Below are positions 9,733 through 18,133 of a DNA stretch of 64,000 bases, piece by piece (position 1 is the stretch's first letter; every line of letters begins with the position of its first letter). Below the pieces are notes generated by a model. The model was not told the DNA's origin. It did no database searches and saw only the letters and a list, made by a program, of their open reading frames with translations. The DNA is from Dechloromonas denitrificans (GTDB lineage Bacteria > Pseudomonadota > Gammaproteobacteria > Burkholderiales > Rhodocyclaceae): NCBI RefSeq assembly GCF_020510685.1, contig NZ_CP075185.1, positions 992,001 to 1,056,000 on the forward strand, written 5' to 3'. The position numbers and the translations under genes were made by a program.

Positions 9733-10434
9733 ATGCAAAGCAAATCGGGCAACGCTACTGGCCGCACCAGCGATACCGCGGCATTTGAGGCTGACGTGCG
9801 CCGTGCCGTCGAGTCGGGTCATGATGTGCAGGAAATGGTGCGCCAGCTCACCGTGCAAATGATCAGCAAGCACTCGCTTGATATCGAGTCGGTGCGGCAG
9901 ATTGCGAGTGCCGCACTGCACGGCGCGCGGGAAGGGACCGAAAAGGCGTTCAGCCAGTCGGCGGCCCAGCTCGACGCAACTCGGGCCCGTCTCGGGCAGG
10001 CCGTCGCCGGGTTGGATGCTGCGCTGGCGCAAGTGGCGGAAGCGTCCAAACTGGCGTTGCAGGAAGTGGTCGGGCGGGCGCAGACCTTTTCCCGCGAGGA
10101 TCTGACAAGGGCGCGTGCCGACCTCGAAAGCCTCGAGGCGATGTTCGTGGAAACGCTGCAGAACTCGGCCGCGGGCGCCAAGGATGCGGCAGGAAAAATC
10201 CTCGCCGATCTGGCCGAACACAGCCGCATCCATGGTTCCGCGGTCGGCCGGCAGTTGCAGGAAACCCTCGGCGATCTGACGCAGCAAATTGGCCAGGTCG
10301 GGCGCTCGCAGCTTGAGGCCGGCCTGCATCTGGCGCAGGCCGGCACCGACCTGTTCCGGCAAATCGCCGCCGGTGCGCTCGGCGGCCTGGCCGATCGCGT
10401 CAAGCCCGAGCCTCCCCAGGACAAGGACAGCTGA
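9733..10434 (+). CDS. Helical hypothetical protein preceding an ABC1 kinase
   Basis: A 233-residue Ala/Gln-rich soluble protein, predicted almost wholly helical, with heptad-like patterns (QSAAQLDATRARLGQAV). It looks like a coiled-coil or phasin-like protein; I recall a DUF6781 family of this kind but cannot confirm it. The start at 9733 has a strong AGGAGG site 8 bases upstream; the longer frame from 9667 lacks one. Its stop overlaps the start of the ABC1-kinase gene (TGATG), so the two are translationally coupled. Function unknown; a link to membrane lipid or quinone work is inferred only from the neighbours. Confidence 0.8.
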   Translation: MQSKSGNATGRTSDTAAFEADVRRAVESGHDVQEMVRQLTVQMISKHSLDIESVRQIASAALHGAREGTEKAFSQSAAQLDATRARLGQAVAGLDAALAQVAEASKLALQEVVGRAQTFSREDLTRARADLESLEAMFVETLQNSAAGAKDAAGKILADLAEHSRIHGSAVGRQLQETLGDLTQQIGQVGRSQLEAGLHLAQAGTDLFRQIAAGALGGLADRVKPEPPQDKDS

Positions 10435-12167
10435 TGTTCTGGCAGGCATTGACGGCGGTGCGTGACCTCGGGCGCCTGCACGACATTGCCGCAATCCTGG
10501 TCCGCTACGGTTTCGGCGACATGGTGCGGCGCATGGGGCTGGCTAACGCCCTGGAGCGCGCCGGGCGCATGCTGCACTGGAACAATGCCGAAGAGTTCGC
10601 CCACATGCCGCCGCCGGAGCGGGTACGGCGGGCCCTGGAAGAGATGGGGCCGACCTTCGTCAAGCTCGGCCAGGTTCTGGCTACCCGGATCGACCTGTTC
10701 GAGCCGGAGTGGATCGCCGAATTCGGCAAACTGCAGGACAGCGCTCCCGCTGCGCCCTGGGCCGACATCCGCCAGCAACTCACCGAGGATCTCGGCGCGC
10801 CGCCCGAGACGATCTTCGCCGCTTTCGAGCCGGAGCCATTGGCGGCGGCCTCGATTGCCCAGGTGCACCGTGCCCGCTTGGAAGATGGCAGCAGCGTCGT
10901 GGTCAAGGTGCGCCGGCCGGGCATTCGGCCGATCATCGAAGCTGACCTGCGGTGGTTGATGCGACTGGCCGAACTCGCCGAGGCCGAAAGCACTGAGTTG
11001 CGTGCCTTCCACCCGCAAGAGGTAGCGCGCCATTTTGGTCAGTCGTTGCGGCGCGAACTCGATTTCGCCGGCGAGTGCCGCAATGCCGAACGGATCGCCG
11101 GGAATTTCGCCGGCTATATCGACGCAGATTCACCAGAGACCGGGCAAAACGGCGAAGCGCCGGCGATCATCGTCATTCCGCGCGTTCATTGGCAATGGAC
11201 CGGGGAACGGGTCTGCGTTCAGGAATTCATCGACGGCATCTCCGGTCGCAACCTGCCGGCCGTCGAACGGGCCGGACTGGACCGCAAGATACTGGCGCGC
11301 CGCGGGGCGCATGCCGTGTTGAAGATGATCCTCGAGGACGGTTTCTTTCACGCCGACCCGCATCCCGGCAATGTGTTCTACCTGGCCGGCAATCGCATCG
11401 CATTCATCGATTTCGGCATGGTCGGCCGTCTCACCGAGGCGCGCCGCGGCCAGTTGATCAACCTGTTGCTCGGGCTGGTCAAGCATCAGCCGCAGCGCGT
11501 CGCCGACGTGATGTTCGAATGGACCGACGACGTCGCTCTCGACGAGGCCGGGCTGACGCTGGAAATCCAGACTTTCGTCGATCAGTACCATGGCGTGGCG
11601 CTGAGCCAATTGAGGCTGGGCGCCATGCTGTCCGATCTGGTGGATATCCTGCGCCAGCACCGCTTGGCCCTGCCGGCCGATCTCTCGCTGCTGGTCAAGG
11701 CCTTCATCACCCTCGAAGGGATGGGGCGCGAACTCGACCCGGAGTTCGACATGGCCGGCGAAGCACTTTTCTTGCTGGAACAGGCGATGCGTGCCCGTTA
11801 CACGCCGGCCGCCATCGCCAAGCGCGGTTGGCAGGCGGCGAGCGAAGCGCTCGCCCTGGTTGCCGGCCTGCCGCAGGATGTTTCCCGCCTGCTGCGCGCC
11901 GCCCGGCGGGGGCGGCTGGAAATTCACATCGACGTTACGCACCTGAAGCGCGTCGGCAACCAACTCGATAGCGCCGCCAACCGCCTGGTGATCGGCATCG
12001 TCGTCGCCGCATTGATCATCGGTTCCTCGATTGTCATGACCGTGCCCGGTGGGCCGACCCTGCTCGGACTGCCGGTATTTGGCCTGCTCGGTTTTTGCGG
12101 CGCAGTGGTCGGCGGCATCTGGCTGCTGCTGTCGATCTGGAAAACTAACAGGGCGGACCGGGAGTGA
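10434..12167 (+). CDS. ABC1/AarF (UbiB-type) atypical kinase
   Basis: A 577-residue member of the ABC1 kinase-like family, whose members support ubiquinone synthesis or lipid homeostasis through ATPase activity. The family's special motifs are present: KLGQVLATR near residue 77 (KxGQ), the Ala-rich loop AAASIAQVH, HADPHPGN of the catalytic loop and DFG soon after. Two hydrophobic helices at the C-terminus (about 520-570) should anchor it in the inner membrane. It lies second in an operon between a helical protein and a patatin-like phospholipase. It may be UbiB itself or a paralog; no other ubi gene is near, so no symbol is given. Confidence 0.93.
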   Translation: MFWQALTAVRDLGRLHDIAAILVRYGFGDMVRRMGLANALERAGRMLHWNNAEEFAHMPPPERVRRALEEMGPTFVKLGQVLATRIDLFEPEWIAEFGKLQDSAPAAPWADIRQQLTEDLGAPPETIFAAFEPEPLAAASIAQVHRARLEDGSSVVVKVRRPGIRPIIEADLRWLMRLAELAEAESTELRAFHPQEVARHFGQSLRRELDFAGECRNAERIAGNFAGYIDADSPETGQNGEAPAIIVIPRVHWQWTGERVCVQEFIDGISGRNLPAVERAGLDRKILARRGAHAVLKMILEDGFFHADPHPGNVFYLAGNRIAFIDFGMVGRLTEARRGQLINLLLGLVKHQPQRVADVMFEWTDDVALDEAGLTLEIQTFVDQYHGVALSQLRLGAMLSDLVDILRQHRLALPADLSLLVKAFITLEGMGRELDPEFDMAGEALFLLEQAMRARYTPAAIAKRGWQAASEALALVAGLPQDVSRLLRAARRGRLEIHIDVTHLKRVGNQLDSAANRLVIGIVVAALIIGSSIVMTVPGGPTLLGLPVFGLLGFCGAVVGGIWLLLSIWKTNRADRE

Positions 12168-12172
12168 GTGAA

Positions 12173-13171
12173 ATGAAACGGAAGGTAGGCGACAGCAATC
12201 CGGATCGTCGGCCAAAAGTCGGTCTCGTGCTCGGCAGCGGCTCGGCCCGCGGACTCGCGCATCTCGGCGTCATCCGGGCTGTCGAAGCGGCCGGCATTGA
12301 AGTGGACTTCGTTGTCGGCAGCAGCATGGGGGCGCTGATCGGCGCGATCTACGCGGCGGGCAAGTTGGATGAGCTGGAGGCCACCTTCAAGACTTTCGAC
12401 TGGAAAAAGACGCTTTCCTTCTTTGACGTCATCCTGCCCAAGTCTGGCCTGCTCGACGGCGCCAAGGTCAGCGAACTGGTGCGTGCCCATATCCACGCCG
12501 ACACCATCGAAGCGCTGGGCAAGTCCTTTGCCGCGGTGGCGACCGATATCGTCAGTGGCGAGGAGATCGTCATCCGCAGTGGTGACGTCATCGAAGCGGT
12601 GCGCGCCAGTATTTCGGTGCCCGGCATCTTCACGCCGGTGCGTAGCAACGGCCGGGTGCTGGTCGACGGTGGCCTGACCAACCCGGTGCCGGTCAGTGTT
12701 GCCCGGGCCATGGGCGCCGATATCGTGATCGCGGTCGATCTGAACCACGAGATCGTTGCCGGCAAAAACCTGAAGCCGCTACTCAACGTGCCGAATGGCT
12801 CCGATCAAGGTGCGGTCGGCATGTTCTCGCGCTGGGTGGACGGCTATCGCCAGTCGATGCAGGATCTCAAGGGCCGGCTGCTGGCGCTGGATGCGCCGGG
12901 TGCTGCGCAGTTCGCGCGCTGGGCATCGAACGAGGAAACGCTGCCGAGCATCTTCGAAGTGCTGCTGGCCTCGATCAACATCATGGAAACCCGCATCACG
13001 CAAACCCGTCTTGAACTCGATCGGCCGGATATCCTGATCCAGCCGCCGCTCGGCCATATCCGTTTTCTCGAATTCGGCCGTGCCGAGGAAATCATCGGAC
13101 TTGGCTACCGCAAGGCGCAGGAAAAACTGGCCCTGGCGTCACTTCGGAAGGCCATCGGCGAGATGGCCTGA
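12173..13171 (+). CDS. Patatin-like phospholipase (RssA type)
   Basis: A serine acyl hydrolase of about 332 residues. It has the oxyanion motif GSGSARG, the nucleophile elbow GSSMG near residue 45 and the DGG catalytic aspartate motif (VDGGLTNPVP). This is the Ser-Asp dyad of the patatin/NTE family, cytoplasmic or membrane-associated. The ATG at 12173 is preferred because GGAG at 12161-12164 sits 8 bases before it; a GTG at 12164 is the alternative and would overlap the kinase stop. The downstream patatin helps suggest that this operon acts on membrane lipids. Confidence 0.92.
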   Translation: MKRKVGDSNPDRRPKVGLVLGSGSARGLAHLGVIRAVEAAGIEVDFVVGSSMGALIGAIYAAGKLDELEATFKTFDWKKTLSFFDVILPKSGLLDGAKVSELVRAHIHADTIEALGKSFAAVATDIVSGEEIVIRSGDVIEAVRASISVPGIFTPVRSNGRVLVDGGLTNPVPVSVARAMGADIVIAVDLNHEIVAGKNLKPLLNVPNGSDQGAVGMFSRWVDGYRQSMQDLKGRLLALDAPGAAQFARWASNEETLPSIFEVLLASINIMETRITQTRLELDRPDILIQPPLGHIRFLEFGRAEEIIGLGYRKAQEKLALASLRKAIGEMA

Positions 13172-13242
13172 TGGTCGAATGGTTTCGGTCCTTGTAATAT
13201 TTCCGCCAAGCAGCCCGTTGATATCGAAAATGGATTTCGCCA

Positions 13243-13653
13243 ATGAACGACTCGCTTCGCGTGCCGTGGTTTGAATTACCCAACGCCCCGGCGACGGGGA
13301 CGCGCTTGTGCGCGCTCGATGATGTCCCCGAGGTGGGCGCCAAGATGCTTGTCATCGAAGCGGAATCCGATAAAGAAGGAGATGCCTGCCAAGCCCCTTT
13401 TCGCCTGGTCATTCTCCGAAGCGCCAGCGGCATCAAGGCCTACGTCAATCGATGCGCGCACTTTGGTGTCCCGCTCTCGGAAAAGACTGAGCACCTGATC
13501 TTCACCCCCGAGGTTAGCATCAGTTGCAACGTCCATTACGCCCGCTATCGCTGGAGCGATGGCCATTGTCTGGATGGCGAATGCAAGGGGGAAGCGCTGA
13601 TTGCCGTTCCGGTCGCGATCGATGCCGCAGGTCAGATCATCGTGGCAGCATGA
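13243..13653 (+). CDS. Rieske-type [2Fe-2S] protein
   Basis: A 136-residue soluble protein with a Rieske cluster signature: CAHFGV (Cys-x-His) and CNVHYARY (Cys-x-x-His), separated by about 24 residues. No membrane segment or signal peptide is present, so it is a cytoplasmic ferredoxin-like carrier or the isolated cluster domain of an oxygenase system. No oxygenase is adjacent. It follows the patatin gene by 71 bases on the same strand. The electron partner is unknown. Confidence 0.85.
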   Translation: MNDSLRVPWFELPNAPATGTRLCALDDVPEVGAKMLVIEAESDKEGDACQAPFRLVILRSASGIKAYVNRCAHFGVPLSEKTEHLIFTPEVSISCNVHYARYRWSDGHCLDGECKGEALIAVPVAIDAAGQIIVAA

Positions 13654-13716
13654 GCTTTTATCGCCAGGGCGGCATATGCCGCCTTCGCTGCGGCCGATCT
13701 ACATAGCGGTACACAC

Positions 13717-13761
13717 TGTTGCAATCCGTTACTTGAGCGCTTGGGAGCGTACCGGTATCTT
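13717..13761 (+). promoter_or_regulatory. Promoter and upstream element of candidate sRNA copy 1
   Basis: Contains TTGAGC (13733-13738), a 17-base spacer and TATCTT (13756-13761). Directly upstream lies a direct repeat GTTGC/GTTAC with a 10-base period (13718-13732). The element is conserved at the second copy (28351-28395) although the spacer sequence differs, which marks the boxes as functional. Confidence 0.75.
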
Positions 13762-13767
13762 TAGCCC

Positions 13768-13867
13768 ATGCGCTGAACCCCAACAGCCTAGGCGGCCACC
13801 TCTCCCCCTCCCTGAATGGGCCGTCTTGAAAGCCTCGTATCCCCCCGGTACGAGGCTTTCTCCTTTT
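13768..13867 (+). ncRNA. Candidate small RNA, sibling copy 1 (C-rich loops)
   Basis: A transcript of about 100 bases is predicted from the promoter spacing. Three hairpins: GCTG/CAGC with loop AACCCCAA (13772-13787); GGCGGCC/GGCCGTC with a C-rich loop containing CCTCTCCCCCTCCC (13791-13825); and a terminator stem GAAAGCCTCGTA/TACGAGGCTTTC with a C6 loop (13828-13860). A second copy is at 28250-28344 on the other strand. Between the copies the terminator stem changes on both sides yet still pairs and keeps its C6 loop. C-rich loops are typical of sRNAs that pair with Shine-Dalgarno sites. No known family was recognised. The rest of the gap up to the tRNAs (13868-14026) shows nothing. Confidence 0.78.
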
Positions 13868-14026
13868 CGGACTTCGGGAAAGCCTTGAATGCCGGAAATG
13901 ACGATCGACGTATCGAAGCGGGTCGTCCGAAGTAAAAAAGCCAGCTACTCGGGAGCCAAGATCTGTTCGTGTATGGCCTCTCGATAGTCAGAGCAAAAAT
14001 AATTCATGTTTTGGTGCCTGGGGCTA

Positions 14027-14054
14027 TTGCCAAGGCCGTTCTGGCATTTATAAT
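14027..14054 (+). promoter_or_regulatory. Promoter of the tRNA-Asn/tRNA-Gly unit
   Basis: TTGCCA at 14027-14032, 16-base spacer and TATAAT at 14049-14054, 11 bases before tRNA-Asn. Confidence 0.75.
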
Positions 14055-14065
14055 GCGCGCCCTGT

Positions 14066-14141
14066 TCCTCGATAGCTCAGTTGGTAGAGCGCCGGACTGT
14101 TAATCCGTAGGTCCCTGGTTCGAGCCCAGGTCGGGGAGCCA
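14066..14141 (+). tRNA. tRNA-Asn (anticodon GTT)
   Basis: 76-base cloverleaf with acceptor TCCTCGA/TCGGGGA, D-arm AGCTCAGTTGGTAGAGC, anticodon loop CTGTTAA and encoded CCA. Confidence 0.97.
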
Positions 14142-14161
14142 GATATAGATGTTCTGAAAGG

Positions 14162-14237
14162 GCGGCAGTAGCTCAGTTGGTAGAGCGCAACCTTGCCAAG
14201 GTTGAGGTCGAGAGTTCGAGACTCTTCTGCCGCTCCA
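14162..14237 (+). tRNA. tRNA-Gly (anticodon GCC)
   Basis: 76-base cloverleaf with acceptor GCGGCAG/CTGCCGC, anticodon loop TTGCCAA in the stem CAACC/GGTTG and encoded CCA. It lies 20 bases after tRNA-Asn, probably in the same transcript. A short GC hairpin follows at 14250-14265. Confidence 0.97.
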
Positions 14238-14279
14238 GTTTTCAGATGACGTGCCGCCCGGCACGAATCCTTCGCGTTA

Positions 14280-14492
14280 CTACGCCATTCCCGCCAGCGC
14301 ATTGCGCAGTTCGCTGCCATCGTCTTCGCCGGCCGACCCCTTCATGTGCTGGCTTTCCACCTCGGTGTGATAACCGCAGTCGCGGAGTATTTCAGCCCAG
14401 TTTTCCGCATCATCGCGCGAAACATGCCACGGGCCTTTTTCGACAATCCGGGTGTCGCGACGATCAAAGCGCTTTATTACTACCCGATACAT
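14280..14492 (-). CDS. Small hypothetical protein
   Basis: A 70-residue charged soluble protein (MYRVVIKRFDRRDTRIVEKG...). A short GAAG precedes the ATG. The N-terminal half looks like an alpha/beta SPOR-like or DUF-type minidomain, with an aromatic/acidic patch (DDAENWAEILRDCGYHTEVES). No family was recognised with confidence. It lies between tRNA-Gly and the phasin gene, convergent with the tRNAs. Confidence 0.65.
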   Translation of the reverse strand: MYRVVIKRFDRRDTRIVEKGPWHVSRDDAENWAEILRDCGYHTEVESQHMKGSAGEDDGSELRNALAGMA

Positions 14493-14615
14493 CTTCAGCC
14501 TTTGCCATCGATACGAGTTGGTAGTTTAAAGCACGCCCCGACCATCCAACTTTCTTTCGGCAGAAAAATACGCAGATCGACCGGAAAACCGCGTCGGCAA
14601 TCGCGTCAAAACAAA

Positions 14616-14656
14616 ATTGTTGCGGTGCACCATTTTGTAAATGGTTCGGTTATACT
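14616..14656 (+). promoter_or_regulatory. Phasin promoter region with a GTTGCGGTGCAC motif
   Basis: ATTGTTGCGGTGCACCAT at 14616-14633 lies upstream of a TATACT -10 box (14651-14656). A nearly identical motif (17 of 18 bases) recurs at 15393-15410. In PHA-storing bacteria phasin genes are repressed by PhaR, which binds TGC-rich dyads at such promoters. This motif is a plausible PhaR operator, though that is an inference. Confidence 0.55.
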
Positions 14657-14700
14657 CGGCTCCGCACACAACTTGCCGATACACCTTTCCGGAGACTGAC

Positions 14701-15237
14701 ATGTCCATCAATACCGAACAATTCGCCGCTGCCAACAAAGCTACCGTTGATTCACTGTTGTCTGTTGCCAATACCGCACTGGCATCGGCCGAGCGTATCG
14801 CCGCTCTGAGCCTGAATACCGCTCGCGCTGCCCTGGAAGATTCCGTTTCCGGCGTCAAGGCCGTGATGAGCGCCAAGGATCCGAAGGAAGCGCTGGCCGC
14901 CCAGTCAGCCCTGGCCAAGCCGGCAGTTGAAAAAGCTGTCGATTACACGCGTTCCGTCTATGAAATTTCGGCGCAGACCCAACAGGAACTGGCCAAGATG
15001 GTCGAAGCCCAGTTCGGCGGTTTTCAGAAGACCGTTGCCGGCCTGTTCGAGCAAGCTGCCAAGTCCGCCCCGGCCGGTTCCGAAGGTGCTGTGACGGCCA
15101 TTCGTAGCGCAATTGCTGCGGCCAATTCGGCTTTCGGCAACATGAGCAGCACCGCCAAGCAATTCTCTGACGCCGCCCAGGCCAATGTTGCTGCGGCGAC
15201 CAAGGCCGCGACTGCCGCGACCAAGAAGAGCAAGTAA
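14701..15237 (+). CDS. phaP: Phasin family protein (PHA granule coat)
   Basis: A 178-residue Ala-rich helical protein of the phasin family, which coats polyhydroxyalkanoate granules and controls their size and number. The N-terminus (MSINTEQFAAANKATVDSLL) is typical, followed by long amphipathic helices and a lysine-rich end (AATAATKKSK). The start at 14701 is used because the preceding codons of the longer frame cover the promoter. It is a single-gene unit with its own terminator, and its upstream motif suggests PhaR-type control. Confidence 0.93.
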   Translation: MSINTEQFAAANKATVDSLLSVANTALASAERIAALSLNTARAALEDSVSGVKAVMSAKDPKEALAAQSALAKPAVEKAVDYTRSVYEISAQTQQELAKMVEAQFGGFQKTVAGLFEQAAKSAPAGSEGAVTAIRSAIAAANSAFGNMSSTAKQFSDAAQANVAAATKAATAATKKSK

Positions 15238-15265
15238 GTATTTTTCGGCCGCAGGCCGAAGCGAG

Positions 15266-15291
15266 GCCCCGCCTGTTGCGCGGGGCTTTTT
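15266..15291 (+). terminator. Terminator of the phasin gene
   Basis: GCCCCGC/GCGGGGC hairpin followed by five T residues. Confidence 0.9.
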
Positions 15292-15392
15292 GCTTTCCGG
15301 GGCCGCTGATTTGAGGCTAAGCATCAAGCGGATCGACTGACGCGTGGTGCAAAACCAACATTTGGCAAAGATCGTGTATCTGAAACAGAATA

Positions 15393-15425
15393 ATTGTTGC
15401 GGTGCACAATCGTTTCGGGCATACT
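15393..15425 (+). promoter_or_regulatory. Second phasin-type promoter driving a short transcript
   Basis: The motif ATTGTTGCGGTGCACAAT (15393-15410) repeats the phasin upstream element. It contains TTGCGG (15397-15402), which sits 17 bases before CATACT (15420-15425), a usable -35/-10 pair. A regulator bound here would cover the -35 box. Confidence 0.55.
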
Positions 15426-15431
15426 GAATCT

Positions 15432-15489
15432 GTCTCCTCCATCTCCTCCAAGAAATGGATTTAAGCCCGCCTAGTGCGGGCTTTTTTTT
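15432..15489 (+). ncRNA. Candidate short CU-rich RNA downstream of the phasin gene
   Basis: Between the promoter at 15393-15425 and a strong terminator there is no reading frame. The predicted RNA is about 58 bases. Its 5' part carries two tandem TCTCCTCC units that are complementary to Shine-Dalgarno sequences. Its 3' part is the terminator AAGCCCGC/GCGGGCTT (15463-15483) with eight T residues to 15489. It may be a PHA-responsive regulatory RNA, or the decayed leader of a lost second phasin gene. Confidence 0.5.
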
Positions 15490-15508
15490 GCGCCGCAGTC
15501 CGCTGGCT

Positions 15509-17143
15509 TCAAGACAGGGCGCTATCCAGCATGTGCTGCGCTTCGCTGACGATCGTTTGCAGGTGCTCGGTGCTGACGAAGCTTTCGGCGTAGAGCTTGT
15601 AGATATCCTCGGTGCCGGAAGGGCGTGCGGCGAACCAGCCGTTGGCCGTGCTGACTTTGAGGCCGCCGATCGGGGCATCGTTGCCCGGGGCGCGGGTCAG
15701 TTTTGCGACGATGGGATCGCCGGCAAGGGTTGGCGTGGTGATGCGCTCGCCGGTCAGTCGCTTGAAGGCTGCTTTCTGCGCGCTGCTGGCCGGCGCATCG
15801 ATCCGCACGTAGTACGGTGTACCGTGTCGGGCAGCCAGATCCTGGTAGTAGCGTCCGGGATCCTTGCCGCAGACGGCGGTGATTTCCGCCGCGAGCAGGC
15901 CGAGGATGATGCCATCCTTGTCGGTCGTCCAGGTCGTGCCGTCGCGCCGCAGGAAGCTGGCGCCGGCGCTTTCCTCGCCGCCAAAACAAAGACTGCCATC
16001 GAGCAGGCCGCCGGCAAACCATTTGAAACCGACCGGCACTTCCAGCATGCGGCGGCCGAGGCTCGCCACCACCCGGTCGATCAGGCCGCTCGACACCAGC
16101 GTCTTGCCGACCGCCGCGCGGGCCGACCATTCGGGGCGGTGGCCGAGCAAATAATGAATGGCCACGGCGAGGTAATGATTGGGGTTGAGCAAGCCGGTCG
16201 ATGGCGTGACGATACCGTGCCGATCAACGTCCGCATCGTTGCCCCAGGCGATATCGAACCGATCCTTGAGACTGACCAGGCCGGCCATGGCGTAGGGGCT
16301 GGAGCAGTCCATGCGGATCTTGCCGTCGTGGTCGAGCGTCATGAAGGCAAAGGTCGGGTCGACCTGCGGATTGACGATTTCGATATCCAGCCCGTAGCGC
16401 TCGGCAATCGGTTGCCAGTAGGCGACGGCTGCGCCGCCCAGCGGATCGACGCCGATTTTCAGGCCGGCCCGGCGGATCGCTTCCATGTCGATGACCTTGC
16501 CCAGGTCTTCGACATAGGGCGTCACGAAATCTTCGCGGATGCTGTGGCCGGCGGCCGCCGCTTCGGCATGGGGCAGCCGCTTTACGTCGCGGTTGCCGTC
16601 GGCCATCAAGGCATTGGCTCGGTGCTCGATCCAGCCGGTGACGTCGGTGTCGGCCGGGCCGCCATTCGGCGGGTTGTACTTGATGCCGCCATCGCGCGGC
16701 GGGTTGTGGGACGGCGTGATGACGATCCCGTCGGCAATGTCGCCGGGCTGGCTGGCGTTGTGGACGAGAATCGCCCGGGAGATCACCGGGGTCGGCGTAA
16801 AGCCATCGTCGGCCTGCCAGCGGGTCTGCACGCCATTGGCGGCCAGTACCTCAAGTGCATTGCGCTGGGCGGGGGCCGACAGGGCATGGGTATCCTTGCC
16901 GAGGAACAGCGGGCCGCGGATACCATGCCGGGCGCGGTAGTCGCATACCGCCTGGGTAATCGCCAGGATGTGTGCCTCGTTGAAGCTGCCATTCAGCGCG
17001 CTGCCGCGGTGCCCGCTGGTGCCGAAAGCCACCCGTTGACCGGCGTCGGCAAGGTCCGGAGCCTGGTGGTAAGCGGCCAGCAGCGCCGGGACGTCGATCA
17101 GAAAATCGGCGGGGGGCCGCTGGCCGGCCAGAGGATGCGTCAT
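15509..17143 (-). CDS. pgm: Phosphoglucomutase
   Basis: Interconverts glucose-6-phosphate and glucose-1-phosphate. The 544-residue protein matches the alpha-D-glucose-specific Pgm of E. coli in length. The phosphoserine loop is [11 protein letters not shown] near residue 145, metal binding is [14 protein letters not shown] ([11 protein letters not shown]), and GEESAGASF supplies the sugar loop. It is monocistronic, convergent with the short phasin-linked RNA. It links central carbon to the CDP-sugar operon at 0.8-9 kb and to glycogen. Confidence 0.96.
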   Translation of the reverse strand: MTHPLAGQRPPADFLIDVPALLAAYHQAPDLADAGQRVAFGTSGHRGSALNGSFNEAHILAITQAVCDYRARHGIRGPLFLGKDTHALSAPAQRNALEVLAANGVQTRWQADDGFTPTPVISRAILVHNASQPGDIADGIVITPSHNPPRDGGIKYNPPNGGPADTDVTGWIEHRANALMADGNRDVKRLPHAEAAAAGHSIREDFVTPYVEDLGKVIDMEAIRRAGLKIGVDPLGGAAVAYWQPIAERYGLDIEIVNPQVDPTFAFMTLDHDGKIRMDCSSPYAMAGLVSLKDRFDIAWGNDADVDRHGIVTPSTGLLNPNHYLAVAIHYLLGHRPEWSARAAVGKTLVSSGLIDRVVASLGRRMLEVPVGFKWFAGGLLDGSLCFGGEESAGASFLRRDGTTWTTDKDGIILGLLAAEITAVCGKDPGRYYQDLAARHGTPYYVRIDAPASSAQKAAFKRLTGERITTPTLAGDPIVAKLTRAPGNDAPIGGLKVSTANGWFAARPSGTEDIYKLYAESFVSTEHLQTIVSEAQHMLDSALS

Positions 17144-17243
17144 TGTTATGCTCCCTGAGTCGCGAAAATTGCAGCTGCAATGTTACTGCGCAACCCTCGC
17201 GGCGTCAGGGTTCAAACAATGGATGAGGGCTGTTCGCCGGCCG

Positions 17244-18038
17244 TCAAACCTTGTTGAAGCCCAGGCGGTGCGACAAGTCCAGGGCGGCGGATCGCATTGC
17301 TTTGGCAAGCGGGCCATCCCATTCCGCATCGAACTCGCCCATCGAGCCGAGCGCGGTTATCGCCGCCACCATGCTTCCGGTATGGTCATAGACGGGGGCG
17401 CTGAAGCCGTTGATGCCCGGGGTGAGGCTGCCGGTGGCGCGTGAAATGCCCTGTTCGCGGATTTCGGTCAGGGTTTTTTCCAGTTGGCGGCGCACCGTCG
17501 TTACCGCTGTCTGGCTGGACTCGGCCGTTTGGCGCAGCTCTTCGTCAAGCATCTTCTTCAGGAACGGCGAGCGGAAAAAGGCCGAGAAGGCCCGTCCGGT
17601 GGCGGAGTTGCTCAGGGATAGTACAGTTCCCGGGCGCAGCGTGATGGTTACCGGGGATCCGGAGTCGACGATCCGCACGATGGTTGCACCGTGCGTTCCC
17701 CAGACAGCCAAGGCAACCGTTTCCTGAATTTCTTCGCACAGCGCTTCGAGGATCGGACCGGACAGGCGTACCGGATCGAGTCGCCCCAATCCGGACAGCC
17801 CGAGTTCCAGCGCGTAGGCGCCAAGATCATAGCGGCCGCTGCCGGCATCCTGTTCGACGATGCCGATCCGCATGAAGCTGACCATGTAGCGATGCGCCTT
17901 GGCGGCCGGCATGGCGGCGCCTTTGGCGATGTCGCGCAACATCATCGGGCGGTTGGTTGTGGCCAGGACATGCAACAGACGAAAACCGACTTCGATGGAC
18001 TGAATGCCTTGCCGATCACTTGCGACTTTGGTAACCAT
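17244..18038 (-). CDS. IclR-family transcriptional regulator
   Basis: A 264-residue regulator with an N-terminal winged helix (GFRLLHVLATTNRPMMLRDIAKGAAMPAAKAHRYMVSF is the region of helices 1-3, about residues 18-55) and a C-terminal IclR effector domain with ATGRAFSAF and a late SAPVYDHTG segment. The ATG at 18038 gives the usual short N-terminus; the longer open frame to 18266 is not supported. It is divergent from the ParA gene 95 bases away. No catabolic operon is next to it, so its target is unknown. Confidence 0.92.
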   Translation of the reverse strand: MVTKVASDRQGIQSIEVGFRLLHVLATTNRPMMLRDIAKGAAMPAAKAHRYMVSFMRIGIVEQDAGSGRYDLGAYALELGLSGLGRLDPVRLSGPILEALCEEIQETVALAVWGTHGATIVRIVDSGSPVTITLRPGTVLSLSNSATGRAFSAFFRSPFLKKMLDEELRQTAESSQTAVTTVRRQLEKTLTEIREQGISRATGSLTPGINGFSAPVYDHTGSMVAAITALGSMGEFDAEWDGPLAKAMRSAALDLSHRLGFNKV

Positions 18039-18133
18039 GATGAACAGTGCGAATGAAAGCCGACATTCTATGCATCTATGACGCGGTTGAGCGCGCCGAA
18101 TATAATGCGGCAGCAAATATATAGGGAGGTGGT

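Noticed and set aside
15455..17158. Plus-strand open frame over phosphoglucomutase
   Set aside because: Shadow of pgm; composition is typical of antisense frames.
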